From Bacteroidia bacterium (GTDB taxonomy: Bacteria; Bacteroidota; Bacteroidia; CAILMK01; JBBDIG01), in the NCBI GenBank assembly GCA_040880525.1, contig JBBDIG010000050.1, positions 1-64,000 of the forward strand: a stretch of 64,000 nucleotides of DNA, read 5' to 3'. Position numbers and translations under genes: made by a program. Under the pieces are notes generated by a model. It was not told the origin of the DNA. It made no database searches and saw only the letters and a program-made list of their open reading frames with translations. Position 1 is the stretch's first letter. Each line of letters begins with the position of its first letter. Positions 1 to 7,166 of the stretch are shown here, in pieces.

Positions 1-150
1 AGCAGACCTAAATTAAAATGTGATTTTACTCCAGCTTATTAGGGGGCTAAGACACGGGATATGTCAACCAATGACGTGAATGAATATTTGTTGGAACCGG
101 GCTGGAATTTACAAAGTGCTGAAAAAGCGTTAAACTGACAGTACTGTAAT

Positions 151-264
151 GGTACGAGTTACGCTATCGCTAAACTCGCACCAACGGGTGCCGCATCTTG
201 GGATGCGAGGTATTTATTGAGTACCGATGTTTGATATAAACTCATGGATAAGTGCTATCACTTA
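151..264. repeat. Cluster of nested and tandem hairpins (possible structured RNA or MITE)
   Basis: Perfect short stems follow one another: CGAGTT 155-160 with AACTCG 173-178; GCACC 178-182 with GGTGC 187-191 (loop AACG); CGCATC 192-197 with GATGCG 202-207 (loop TTGG); TGAGT 218-222 with ACTCA 240-244; TAAGTG 249-254 with CACTTA 259-264 (loop CTAT). GGTAC 151-155 and GTACC 221-225 could close the first three into a cloverleaf. A 15-base piece (169-183) recurs inverted at 1203-1217. Identity is unknown; a structured RNA or a hairpin-type mobile element end are both possible. Confidence 0.4.
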
Positions 265-404
265 GGGTTTTGACACAAAGGCGAGCCAACGCCCCATTAA
301 GAGTTGGCCCGGTTTCAATCCCGAAAGTAGCACTTCCTTCCTCATCCGCCAATATATTGTCAATCACGAGCCCGGCCCGAGGCCTACCACCATAACCGTC
401 ACCC

Positions 405-429
405 GACAGGAGCCGGGCGACTGGAAACG
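405..429. repeat. Dispersed repeat piece, copy 1
   Basis: A 25-base segment beginning GACAGGAGCC matches 5897-5921 (beginning GGCAGGAGCC) at most positions, including the shared core CAGGAGCC-GGCGAC and the end AAACG. Both copies lie in gene-free sequence near other dispersed repeats. Confidence 0.45.
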
Positions 430-510
430 TTATGGCCTTTCAAATGATGAATAATATTACTTTTACAATAGGTAATTAATCAGCTTGAGCCAGATGTATA
501 TGATGGCAGG

Positions 511-906
511 CTATTCAGCTTCATCCTTTAACCGCAGGTATCTTTTACTTGAAGTAGTGCTTTGGAAACTACCATCTACTTTTTTAAAATCCTCTTCTAT
601 TAATCCAGAATTACCCTGAATGGATGTTGCGATAATATTGGAATCTGCTTTCCAAGTACCTGATTTCACCTGATTGTCGGGTGTCCAGGTCCAGCTGGCT
701 GAACCATCAGGTTTGAGATCAAACAATTCAGTTTTTTCTGAATCGCCCTTCACCATTATCCAATAAGACCCTGCATATTCTTGAAGAAATTTCTCCTGAA
801 ATTCATCAAGGGCTTCTATATTGGCACTGGTAGAAGCATCATTATTCCCATTATTACATGAGAATAATAAAAGAAGAGTGAAGATTAGGGACATGATTCT
901 TAGCAT
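511..906 (-). CDS. Small lipoprotein, function unknown
   Basis: The 131-residue product begins with a hydrophobic signal segment ending in a lipobox (LLFSC, Cys about residue 17), followed by an Asn/Gly-rich linker. It should therefore be a lipid-anchored envelope protein. The mature part has a Trp-rich segment (SASWTWTPDN, SGTWKAD) that reads like a small beta-sheet lipocalin-type domain, but no family can be named with confidence. Translation may start at Met1 or Met5. The gene stands alone between two repeat-rich intergenic stretches, with no operon partner. It looks intact. Confidence 0.6.
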   Translation of the reverse strand: MLRIMSLIFTLLLLFSCNNGNNDASTSANIEALDEFQEKFLQEYAGSYWIMVKGDSEKTELFDLKPDGSASWTWTPDNQVKSGTWKADSNIIATSIQGNSGLIEEDFKKVDGSFQSTTSSKRYLRLKDEAE

Positions 907-1041
907 AGAAAATTTTATCAGTACATTATATGTTAGCGCTAATCATCAACCAAACAAGTCATTTGGCTGGGTTTCAATTTCAAAAGTAGCAAATCTTTAC
1001 TTATAAGATCAGGCACTCCATTATGAACCGTCACGGCCGTA

Positions 1042-1096
1042 CGTCATTCAGATCGTAGCGAAGCGGAGAGAAGAATCTGGTACACGGATAACCGGG
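1042..1096. repeat. 55-bp dispersed intergenic repeat, copy 1
   Basis: The segment from CGTCATTCAGATCG to GATAACCGGG matches 5934-5988 at 52 of 55 positions by eye. The core AGCGAAGCGGAGAGAAGAAT is identical. Repeats of the general form 'cgtcattcngancgnagcga...gaatct' are common between genes in Bacteroidota genomes. Confidence 0.7.
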
Positions 1097-1132
1097 CGTG
1101 CAGCACCCTTCCGGATCCTTCGTTATCGCTCA

Positions 1133-1174
1133 GGATGGCGATGTTTGCTGAGGGGCTTGCTGTAGTGCATTGGC
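1133..1174. repeat. Dispersed repeat piece with partner at 5391-5432
   Basis: The segment GATGGCGATGTTTGC-GAGGGGCTT-GCATTGGCG is a diverged copy of 5391-5432 (GATGACGATGTTTGCC-AAGGGGCTT-GTATTGGCG). Both lie in gene-free DNA beside other repeat pieces. Confidence 0.4.
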
Positions 1175-1235
1175 GCTGCCAAGCGTAACAGAAGTTCATT
1201 GCTGGTGCGAGTTTAGCCCTTCAGCCCCCAAACGC

Positions 1236-1271
1236 AAAAAAGCCTTGCAAAGTCAGTCTTTGCAAGGCTTT
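1236..1271 (-). terminator. Intrinsic terminator of tRNA-Arg
   Basis: A 14-bp perfect stem (AAAGCCTTGCAAAG 1239-1252, CTTTGCAAGGCTTT 1258-1271) with a 5-base loop is followed on the minus strand by a T run (1236-1241). It lies 14 bases past the 3' end of the tRNA. Confidence 0.75.
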
Positions 1272-1285
1272 ATAAAATTGGTTTG

Positions 1286-1359
1286 TGAACCCGAAGGGAT
1301 TCGAACCCCAAACCTCCTGATCCGTAGTCAGGTGCTCTATCCAGTTGAGCTACGGGTCC
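1286..1359 (-). tRNA. tRNA-Arg (anticodon ACG)
   Basis: On the minus strand the 7-bp acceptor stem GGACCCG pairs with CGGGTTC (one G-T pair). The D arm GCTC...GAGC, the anticodon stem CCTGA/TCAGG with loop CTACGGA (anticodon ACG), and the T loop TTCGAAT are all present. Length is 74 nt with discriminator A; the CCA end is not encoded. ACG is the usual bacterial arginine anticodon, read as inosine at the wobble position after TadA deamination. A strong terminator follows. Confidence 0.93.
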
Positions 1360-1415
1360 ATGCGGGTGCAAAGGTAAAAAAAATCATAGTTGCAGGATAT
1401 ATTTCCGGCAGCAAA

Positions 1416-2225
1416 TCAGGAAATATGGCAGAGCCAGCTATGCTCCTGAGCGCTAAACTGTCCGGGGTCTGGTCGTTCTCTGAAGATACCGTAAACTGCG
1501 CTTCCGCTGCCTGTCATGGCTGCGTATGTTGCACCGGCTGCGTATAGCTGGTCTTTTGCCCGTGCAATTTCCGGATGCTGTGAAAAAAGGTGTTTCTCAA
1601 AATCATTGAATATATGATGGCGCCATTCCCCAACTGGCAGCGTTGGCAATTGGCGGAGATCATACGGTGCTGGCGTGGGAGAAACGCCTGCATAAGCCTC
1701 TCCGCTGGAAACGAATACCGGAGGCTTAACCACCAATAGGTACAGCCCCTGAAGTGATATGTCTACCGCTTCCAGCAGTTCTCCCCGGCCGGTTACGCAC
1801 TGCGGACGGTTCTGGATAAAGAAGGGGCAGTCACTTCCAAGTCTTTCGGCATAAGCCAGGAGCCGGCTTTGATCCAGTTTCAGCCGGAAAAGGTCGTTCA
1901 GCATTTTCAGCGTAAAAGCGCCATCTGCCGAACCTCCGCCCAGGCCGGCACCGGTGGGAATGTTTTTTCTGAGGCGAATCTCCACGGGCGGCAGGGAATG
2001 TTCCGCCTGCAATAACCGGAAGGCCTGTAAACACAGGTTTTCCCTTGCACCTTCCGGGATTTCAAGTCCGGAGCTTTGAAACGACAATTGAGAAGCCTCA
2101 TGAATCTGAAGTTCATCGCACAATGGCAGCGGATAAAATATGCTTTCTATATTATGAAAGCCGTCAGGCCGCTTGCCCGTAATGAACAAGCCAATATTGA
2201 TCTTAGCGTTGGGAAAAGTGAGCAT
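1416..2225 (-). CDS. ispE: 4-diphosphocytidyl-2-C-methyl-D-erythritol kinase
   Basis: This GHMP-family kinase phosphorylates CDP-methylerythritol at the 2-hydroxyl in the cytosolic MEP pathway of isoprenoid synthesis. The 269-residue product has the usual length. The N-terminal substrate motif NAKINIGL (Lys8), the glycine-rich ATP loop PTGAGLGGGSADGA at 90-103, and the catalytic Asp in GSDCPFF (about 132) are all present, as is the late GSGSAVYG motif. It lies 40 bp downstream of the DUF58 gene on the same strand and may be co-transcribed. The 3' end is 57 bp from tRNA-Arg. Confidence 0.93.
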   Translation of the reverse strand: MLTFPNAKINIGLFITGKRPDGFHNIESIFYPLPLCDELQIHEASQLSFQSSGLEIPEGARENLCLQAFRLLQAEHSLPPVEIRLRKNIPTGAGLGGGSADGAFTLKMLNDLFRLKLDQSRLLAYAERLGSDCPFFIQNRPQCVTGRGELLEAVDISLQGLYLLVVKPPVFVSSGEAYAGVSPTPAPYDLRQLPTLPVGEWRHHIFNDFEKHLFSQHPEIARAKDQLYAAGATYAAMTGSGSAVYGIFRERPDPGQFSAQEHSWLCHIS

Positions 2226-2265
2226 AAAAAGATTTACGAGCTAAATATCGGAATGGAGAAAAGCA

Positions 2266-3189
2266 TTAATATAAGCGGGTTCGTTTTAGCAGGAATGGGA
2301 GCAATACCTGCCGGAAGCCCTTGTTGATGTCAGCTTCTACATATTCTATCTGGTACTGGGTACATTTCATTTGCAGCTTTTGCCTGTATTTGTTTACCTG
2401 GTCAAGGTATTTCTCCTTCACCTCGCTGGGAAATACCTTTACCTCCTGGCCGGTTTCAATGTCTACAAACCTGTATGGCCGGTTTTCAAATTCAAATCCA
2501 AATTCCATTTTTTTGTCCATTACATGGAAAAGGATAACCTCGTGCTTATTGTATTTCAAGTGTTGCAGTGCATTGAAGAGCTGATCTTCTGTGGAGGAAT
2601 TATCCATCATATCACTGAATATCACGATCAGTGAGCGCTTGTGAATGCTTTCAGCGATAAGGTGCAGCACATCCGTGGTTGATGAAGTTTTATTATGCGC
2701 ATGCTCTTTCAGCAATCCTCCAAGCGCTGAATAGAGGAGTTTGAGATGGACCGGATTTGACCTCGCCCCGAATGATTCTTCGATCCTATCGGAAAAGATG
2801 GTCATTCCGGTGGCATCACGCTGCTTCTTTAAAAGCTGTATGAGGGCAGCCGCTGCATAGACGGAAAATTGCAATTTATTGATTCCGCCCTCTGGATAAT
2901 ACATGGAACTGCTGTTGTCAATCAGCAACTGGCAGCGCAGATTGGTTTCCTCCTCGTAGCGTTTTACAAACAGTTTTTCGGTACGGCCATACAGTTTCCA
3001 GTCAATATGGCGCGTGCTTTCTCCGGTATTATACAGCCGGTGCTCAGCAAACTCTACAGAAAAGCCGTGGTATGGACTCTTATGCAAACCGGTGATAAAT
3101 CCTTCCACTACCTGCTTTGCCAGGAGTTCAAGATTCTCAAATTCCTGGACTGCTGCAAGATCAAGATGATCGGTATCTAATTCTGCCAT
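2266..3189 (-). CDS. DUF58 domain protein (von Willebrand A-like)
   Basis: The 307-residue product is a soluble DUF58 protein. The typical N-terminal block is present (GEYHGFSV-type segment, here SPYHGFSVEFAEHR, then STRHIDWKLYGR, about residues 38-70). It is followed by a vWA-like fold whose metal-site motif is DNSSSM (about 92-97). Family members are usually encoded with MoxR AAA+ ATPases and are thought to act in chaperone-like metal-dependent assembly of envelope proteins. No moxR gene lies beside this one in the window, so any partner is encoded elsewhere. It is upstream of ispE with 40 bp between them. Confidence 0.85.
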   Translation of the reverse strand: MAELDTDHLDLAAVQEFENLELLAKQVVEGFITGLHKSPYHGFSVEFAEHRLYNTGESTRHIDWKLYGRTEKLFVKRYEEETNLRCQLLIDNSSSMYYPEGGINKLQFSVYAAAALIQLLKKQRDATGMTIFSDRIEESFGARSNPVHLKLLYSALGGLLKEHAHNKTSSTTDVLHLIAESIHKRSLIVIFSDMMDNSSTEDQLFNALQHLKYNKHEVILFHVMDKKMEFGFEFENRPYRFVDIETGQEVKVFPSEVKEKYLDQVNKYRQKLQMKCTQYQIEYVEADINKGFRQVLLPFLLKRTRLY

Positions 3190-3449
3190 TTCTTTTTGGA
3201 TATGAATATTCAGCTAAATAACGAAGCGCTCCGCTCGCATGGCAAAAGTCCTTCCTTATCCGGTCATATCCCAAAGGAATGATACGATGTATCGAACAGG
3301 TTGAATCCCAGCCTTCCGGAGAGGCACTGCATCCGAGGTAGAAAAATTTTCGGGTTTGCGTGTAACATTTTGCTGCCCCTTCCAGTCAATCTAACCAACA
3401 ACGGAAATGGATTAAAAATTTGAAACTTCAATATTAAAATTAAAACATC

Positions 3450-3920
3450 ATGAAATCTTTTAGTATCGCACTCGCAATCGTTTTGTTGACTTTTTCATTT
3501 ACCCATGCTGCCGGATTACGACCCGGTGACGGACCTGCCGGTGAGGCTACTATCCTTGAGTCTGAATATGACCTGGCTGTCCAGGATCTGGAGGAAATAC
3601 TCAGTTTGAAATTTGAAGCCGATGGTGCGTTTATCCTTGAGCGGGAATATGATTTAGCAGTGGCAAAACTAGAAGGGATCCTTAATATGGGAAACACGGA
3701 AAAGCCGGACAAAACTCTTGAGGCACGTCAAAAACTGGAAAAAACACGTGAAGATCTCAGGGCACAAATCACCTGGATAAATGCCACTATGGAAGACCTG
3801 AAATCCTGGGAGCCGGTGGTGGCAGGCCTCACGAAGGCGCTGATTGAAACTGAGAGATCTTTGGCAGAATTGAAAAAGCTGGATCAATCAAAAGAAGATC
3901 AACCTGCCCGAAGTAAATAG
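3450..3920 (+). CDS. Small secreted coiled-coil protein with an internal repeat
   Basis: The 156-residue product has a cleavable signal peptide (residues 1-20, ending THAA). The mature part begins with two copies of a roughly 22-residue unit (ILESEYDLAVQDLEEIL at about 36-52 and ILEREYDLAVAKLEGIL at about 62-78). The rest is strongly helical and charged (KTLEARQKLEKTREDLRAQI), suggesting a coiled coil. No family is recognised; a periplasmic role is inferred from the signal only. It stands alone, with a terminator hairpin 35 bp downstream. Confidence 0.65.
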   Translation: MKSFSIALAIVLLTFSFTHAAGLRPGDGPAGEATILESEYDLAVQDLEEILSLKFEADGAFILEREYDLAVAKLEGILNMGNTEKPDKTLEARQKLEKTREDLRAQITWINATMEDLKSWEPVVAGLTKALIETERSLAELKKLDQSKEDQPARSK

Positions 3921-3955
3921 ATTAGGTTTGCTTTCTGAATTGTAATGTGTGAAGG

Positions 3956-3985
3956 AACGGCTTGCTGCGTAGCGGGCCGTTTTTT
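3956..3985 (+). terminator. Intrinsic terminator after the coiled-coil gene
   Basis: AACGGC (3956-3961) pairs with GCCGTT (3976-3981) and is followed by a run of eight T residues. Confidence 0.65.
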
Positions 3986-4007
3986 TTATGTATTGAACCA
4001 TAGTAAA

Positions 4008-4115
4008 AATATCCAACAAGAACACCCGGCAACCAATGTTGGCAAAATGGGCTGCAATCCGGCTGCCCATCACGCCTGACCTAAGTACGGCTACTTTTCT
4101 GATTATTCGGTTCAT
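4008..4115 (-). pseudogene. 5' remnant of a 3-hydroxyacyl-CoA dehydrogenase gene
   Basis: The first 36 codons on the minus strand read as the start of a FadB-type NAD-binding domain: MNRIIRKVAVLRSGVMGSR, then AAHFANIGCRVFLLDI. In Bacteroidota 3-hydroxyacyl-CoA dehydrogenases this segment is the first beta strand, the GxGxxG loop and helix A. Here the first glycine of the loop is Arg, and homology stops abruptly at LLDI, next to the terminator of the neighbouring gene. Roughly 95% of the expected 750-800 residues are missing. I infer a deletion remnant rather than a functional small protein. Confidence 0.7.
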
Positions 4116-4226
4116 GAATGGATTGGTTTTCTGATAAATAAATTTTCTTCTTGATAAAGGTGGGAGGGGTGGAAAGGTTTGGGGGAGTTCGAGAAGGTAC
4201 GAGCGAGGTGAATGGCCATTTTATGC

Positions 4227-4234
4227 TAACTTTG
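4227..4234 (+). promoter_or_regulatory. Bacteroidota -7 promoter box (TAACTTTG)
   Basis: It matches TAnnTTTG exactly, 29 bp before the ATG of the downstream lipoprotein gene. No clear TTG -33 element is present. Confidence 0.45.
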
Positions 4235-4262
4235 AACTCAGGCAACAGAAATTAAAAAAATC

Positions 4263-5075
4263 ATGAAATTTTCACTTCAAACTTTGTGGATAATGCTCAT
4301 AGGACTATGTTTCATCTCGTGCAATAAGAGCGATATTGACAGAAATAAATTGTTGAAGTCCGGAAGCTTTTTCTTAGAAAGTATTTTTGACTACAATCAA
4401 ACTCGTACAGAGGGAATCATGTATGTTTCAGCATTCACTGGGTCTGATTCAGATGTTACAGTCTATGGTTTGGGGGCAAACCTTTACGGAGATACAGCCG
4501 ATTGGAGTACCCCTAAGAATGGTGGAACGTTAACACTTGGGAATAAACAAATAAATACTGATTCAACTCAAAACTATGCCTACTATTATAGCGCGTATCA
4601 CAGTAATGATCCTTCTTTAGCATCTAATTTTGGGAATACTATAAGTTTTGACATAAGCGGAAATAGCACCGCTGGAATCCCAAATATTTCAGGAAGTATT
4701 TATAGTCCTGATCTCATATTCATGACTCAGCCTACGGGAAGTTTGTTGGATATATCATCAGACTTCGATATAGATTGGAATTCGGATGCCGCCAATCCGA
4801 ACAATATATTCATAATTATTGAATATTTAGGATCTGCCTCTCAACGACAAGATCCTTCTTTGCCAGGTAGTAATTTCTATTTGATTTACGAAACAGCCGA
4901 TGATGGCAGCCACACTGTCAATTCATTAGATCTGGCGGATTTCCCGGTTGATGGTATAACACAAATACATATTGTAAGGGGCAATACCGCAATTGAAGAA
5001 GATGCTTCGGGAGAACATAAATATGAATTCCTTACCTACAGTAAATATCGAGCGGAGTTCATTATAACTGAATAG
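4263..5075 (+). CDS. Lipoprotein, function unknown
   Basis: The 270-residue product has a signal segment and lipobox (CFISC, Cys about residue 20), so it should be lipid-anchored in the envelope. The mature sequence is rich in Asp, Ser, Asn, Tyr and Thr with alternating polar and hydrophobic residues, consistent with an all-beta fold. No named domain is recognised. A TAACTTTG promoter box is just upstream. The stop codon abuts the stop of the convergent small gene at 5076, leaving no intergenic space. The gene appears intact. Confidence 0.7.
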   Translation: MKFSLQTLWIMLIGLCFISCNKSDIDRNKLLKSGSFFLESIFDYNQTRTEGIMYVSAFTGSDSDVTVYGLGANLYGDTADWSTPKNGGTLTLGNKQINTDSTQNYAYYYSAYHSNDPSLASNFGNTISFDISGNSTAGIPNISGSIYSPDLIFMTQPTGSLLDISSDFDIDWNSDAANPNNIFIIIEYLGSASQRQDPSLPGSNFYLIYETADDGSHTVNSLDLADFPVDGITQIHIVRGNTAIEEDASGEHKYEFLTYSKYRAEFIITE

Positions 5076-5243
5076 TTACTTGTTGTTTTCTTCCTTTCTT
5101 TTACGGAAGTATTCCAGAATTTCCTGAGGTGTCTTTCCTTCGGTATCCTTGGCAATTTGCTCTCTCACTTTCCTCACCTCCTTAACGCAATCGTAGTCTT
5201 TCTTAATTGTCGTCTTCATAATCTCAACGTAGATCGTTTTCAT
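5076..5243 (-). CDS. 55-residue basic/acidic small protein (orphan antitoxin-like)
   Basis: ATG at 5243 to TAA at 5076 on the minus strand encodes 55 residues starting MKTIYVEIMKTTIKKDYDCV and ending in a charged helix (ILEYFRKRKEENNK). The pattern 'short strand, then D-V-K-x-V-R-x-x-R-x-x-I, then T-x-x-x-I-x-x-Y-F' resembles small proteins often annotated as antitoxins or hypothetical proteins paired with a PIN or RelE toxin. No toxin gene adjoins it: the neighbour is a convergent lipoprotein on one side and repeats on the other. Too short to prove by length; support is the reading frame and the helix pattern. Met9 is an alternative start. Confidence 0.5.
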   Translation of the reverse strand: MKTIYVEIMKTTIKKDYDCVKEVRKVREQIAKDTEGKTPQEILEYFRKRKEENNK

Positions 5244-5390
5244 CTAATCAGTATCGAAATTAACCGTTTCTTAATGATGTATCCCCTGACTCAGCCCATT
5301 GACGAAATACGATGGTAGGGCTCTGCCCGGATTCTCTCGCGAAAGTAGCCCTTTCTTGCCTAACCAGTGAGGCACCAACCCAAACGTCAA

Positions 5391-5432
5391 GATGACGATG
5401 TTTGCCAAGGGGCTTTGGCAAATGTATTGGCG
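5391..5432. repeat. Dispersed repeat piece with partner at 1133-1174
   Basis: A diverged copy of the segment at 1133-1174; TTTGCCAA and TTGGCAAA within it could also form a small stem (about 5401-5412). The surrounding 5244-5509 holds no supported gene, only an implausible open frame through the repeat. Confidence 0.4.
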
Positions 5433-5509
5433 GGGAGCCGAGTACTTCTAATGGATAAAACCTCACCGACTATATTAGTTTTATCAAAGTTCTATAATGA
5501 TGGACACTA

Positions 5510-5884
5510 ATGTGCGCAATGAAATTCAAATTAAGCTCTGTTAGAAAACAAAGAACAGCCCTTGTGATTGCCCTACTGCCAGTGTTGCTTGCGTTGCTGA
5601 TATTCTGTACCTTCTTGGTGGGCGAAATCCTTACTGGAAATCTGAAAGATTTTGGGTTTGAGAGAAAACTCCTACTGCCTAAAATATTCATCGGATTGAT
5701 CTCTATAAATCCCCTGTTCACAATTGCTGGTCTCTATATAAGCGGCCTTACCAACTATGAGAAAAATTTGGCCTCATCTACCATCCATCTCTTGATCGCC
5801 CTCATGTGCATTATCTCGATTATCTTGCTTTTTCTTGGTTGGTTTTTGTATCTGTTTTGGGTTATGCCCTTTTTGAGTGGGTGA
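5510..5884 (+). CDS. Small integral membrane protein, function unknown
   Basis: The 124-residue product has three hydrophobic segments: about residues 17-38, 55-78 and 90-118. The N terminus is basic (KFKLSSVRKQR), suggesting it faces the cytoplasm. No family is recognised. Translation may begin at Met1 (5510) or Met4 (5519). It sits isolated among repeats in the degraded left part of the window, and its stop codon is followed within 12 bp by dispersed repeats. Confidence 0.5.
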   Translation: MCAMKFKLSSVRKQRTALVIALLPVLLALLIFCTFLVGEILTGNLKDFGFERKLLLPKIFIGLISINPLFTIAGLYISGLTNYEKNLASSTIHLLIALMCIISIILLFLGWFLYLFWVMPFLSG

Positions 5885-5896
5885 GGGGAAATCCAC

Positions 5897-5921
5897 GGCA
5901 GGAGCCAGGCGACAGCAAACG
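5897..5921. repeat. Dispersed repeat piece, copy 2
   Basis: A diverged copy of 405-429, lying directly before the 55-bp repeat at 5934-5988. Confidence 0.45.
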
Positions 5922-5933
5922 AGCCACCTCTTC

Positions 5934-5988
5934 CGTCATTCAGATCGCAGCGAAGCGGAGAGAAGAATCTGGTGCATGGATAACCGGG
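5934..5988. repeat. 55-bp dispersed intergenic repeat, copy 2
   Basis: It differs from 1042-1096 at three positions by eye. Its right end abuts the truncated outer-membrane-protein remnant at 5990, so the repeat marks a rearrangement junction. Confidence 0.7.
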
Positions 5989-5989
5989 A

Positions 5990-6187
5990 ATATTTATTAA
6001 TGCAGGAGTTGAAAATTACATCACCAATAGGCTAACGCGTGTTTATTTAGGGTATTATTATGGAGAAATTTTTCAGTTGGAAGATGAAAATGGCCCGGTT
6101 GAAATATTTTCGCAAGCAAATAGACATCTGGATTTAGACTTTAGCGGATTCAATGTTTCGTTTGGTTTGAATCTGTATTTATTTTAA
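5990..6187 (+). pseudogene. 3' remnant of an outer-membrane beta-barrel gene
   Basis: An open frame without a usable start runs from the end of the repeat to TAA at 6185-6187. The translation contains alternating aromatic/polar strands (RVYLGYYYGE, then FSGFNVSFGLNLYLF at the end). A C-terminal strand finishing in an aromatic residue is the hallmark of barrel proteins recognised by the BAM complex. The N-terminal part is missing; the frame is preceded by a stop codon (5981) inside the repeat. I infer the 3' end of a lost barrel or PorT/OmpW-like gene, not a functional product. Confidence 0.6.
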
Positions 6188-6324
6188 TAATTCTATTCAC
6201 ACCCGTGTCATTTGCATCACGGTCAGTTCGAATTGTGGTATTTGAAATATTTGCAAAAGAACCAAGAAGAAGTCGCATCTGTCCTTCCTCCGGATTTCCG
6301 AAAACCTTCCCCCATTTGATACCT

Positions 6325-6332
6325 TAACTTTG
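6325..6332 (+). promoter_or_regulatory. Bacteroidota -7 promoter box (TAACTTTG) for lptB
   Basis: Exact match to TAnnTTTG, 24 bp before the lptB ATG. Confidence 0.5.
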
Positions 6333-6355
6333 CAGCGCAATAAATGTATTGAAAA

Positions 6356-7111
6356 ATGTTGCTGCAGGCAAAATCGCTGGTGAAGACATACCGGCAAAGA
6401 CGGGTGGTTGATGATGTGAGCATTGAAGTGAACCAGGGTGAAATCGTGGGCCTTCTTGGACCCAACGGTGCCGGGAAAACCACCACCTTCTACATGATCG
6501 TGGGCTTCATAAAGCCTGGGAGAGGTGACATTTATTTGGATGATAAGCGTATTACCGGTCTGCCAATGTACAAGCGCGCTAAAATGGGAATTGGATACCT
6601 GCCTCAGGAAGCTTCCGTTTTTCGCAAGCTGACGGTAGAAGAAAACATCAAGGCCGTGCTGGAAATGACAAACCTCAAGAAGGCGGAACAAAAAGACCGG
6701 CTGGAGCAGCTCATTGTTGAATTTGGGCTGGAACGCGTAAGGAAAAACCGTGGCGATCTGCTCTCTGGTGGTGAACGCAGGCGGACGGAAATTGCCCGCG
6801 CCCTCGCGGTAGACCCCAAATTTATTTTGCTTGATGAGCCTTTTGCAGGCGTGGACCCAATTGCGGTGGAAGATATTCAATCCATTGTTTCTCAATTGCG
6901 CTTCAAAAATATCGGCATCCTTATTACCGACCACAACGTGCAGGAAACGCTCTCCATCACCGACCGCGCCTATCTGCTCTTCGAAGGCAACATCCTCAAA
7001 TCCGGAACAGCCGAAGAATTGGCCGCAGACGAGCAAGTCAGAAAAGTGTACCTGGGTCAAAACTTCGAATTAAGAAGAAAAACCTTTAATTCAGATTTGA
7101 ATTTAAAATAA
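6356..7111 (+). CDS. lptB: LPS export ABC transporter ATPase LptB
   Basis: Cytoplasmic ATPase that, with LptF and LptG, extracts lipopolysaccharide from the inner membrane and drives it along the Lpt bridge. The 251-residue product has Walker [10 protein letters not shown] (35-43), Q-loop (YLPQEASVF, 81-89), signature LSGGERRR (136-143), Walker B FILLDEP (156-162) and switch His193. The TTTFYMIVG and [16 protein letters not shown] segments are typical of LptB rather than other ABC ATPases. The long open frame on the opposite strand (6197-7060) is a shadow. It stands alone behind its own promoter, as is common in this phylum. Confidence 0.93.
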   Translation: MLLQAKSLVKTYRQRRVVDDVSIEVNQGEIVGLLGPNGAGKTTTFYMIVGFIKPGRGDIYLDDKRITGLPMYKRAKMGIGYLPQEASVFRKLTVEENIKAVLEMTNLKKAEQKDRLEQLIVEFGLERVRKNRGDLLSGGERRRTEIARALAVDPKFILLDEPFAGVDPIAVEDIQSIVSQLRFKNIGILITDHNVQETLSITDRAYLLFEGNILKSGTAEELAADEQVRKVYLGQNFELRRKTFNSDLNLK

Positions 7112-7166
7112 ACCCCTTCTTGCCGCTACCGCTCTCATTGCGTGGATTGCGTTCACTCCCGGCCAC

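Larger units (their letters stand above)
1..510. other. Gene-free, hairpin- and repeat-rich intergenic stretch
   Basis: No credible coding region is present; the only ATG-started frame (61-138) is about 25 codons long and looks like nothing recognisable. The stretch holds a cluster of perfect hairpins at about 151-264 and a 25-base repeat at 405-429 that recurs at 5897-5921 with a few changes. A degenerate segment near 305-335 resembles 962-990 and 5315-5350 (GGTTTCAAT-like followed by AAAGTAGC). The left edge of the window may cut a larger element. Confidence 0.6.
907..1285. other. Gene-free repeat-rich stretch with the tRNA-Arg terminator
   Basis: No gene is supported here; open frames such as that starting at 1170 run through the tRNA and its terminator and are spurious. 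The stretch contains dispersed repeats (1042-1096, about 1133-1174), the inverted 15-base copy of the left-edge hairpin element (1203-1217) and a strong hairpin at 1239-1271. Confidence 0.55.

Noticed and set aside
1170-1547. 125-codon plus-strand frame
   Set aside because: It runs through the tRNA-Arg gene and its terminator and then into the antisense of ispE.
5260-5466. 68-codon minus-strand open frame through the repeat pieces
   Set aside because: It follows dispersed repeats, has no family resemblance and lacks a promoter or ribosome site.
6197-7060. 287-codon open frame antisense to lptB
   Set aside because: It mirrors the codons of lptB, has no recognisable domain and is His/Phe-rich in the manner of antisense frames.
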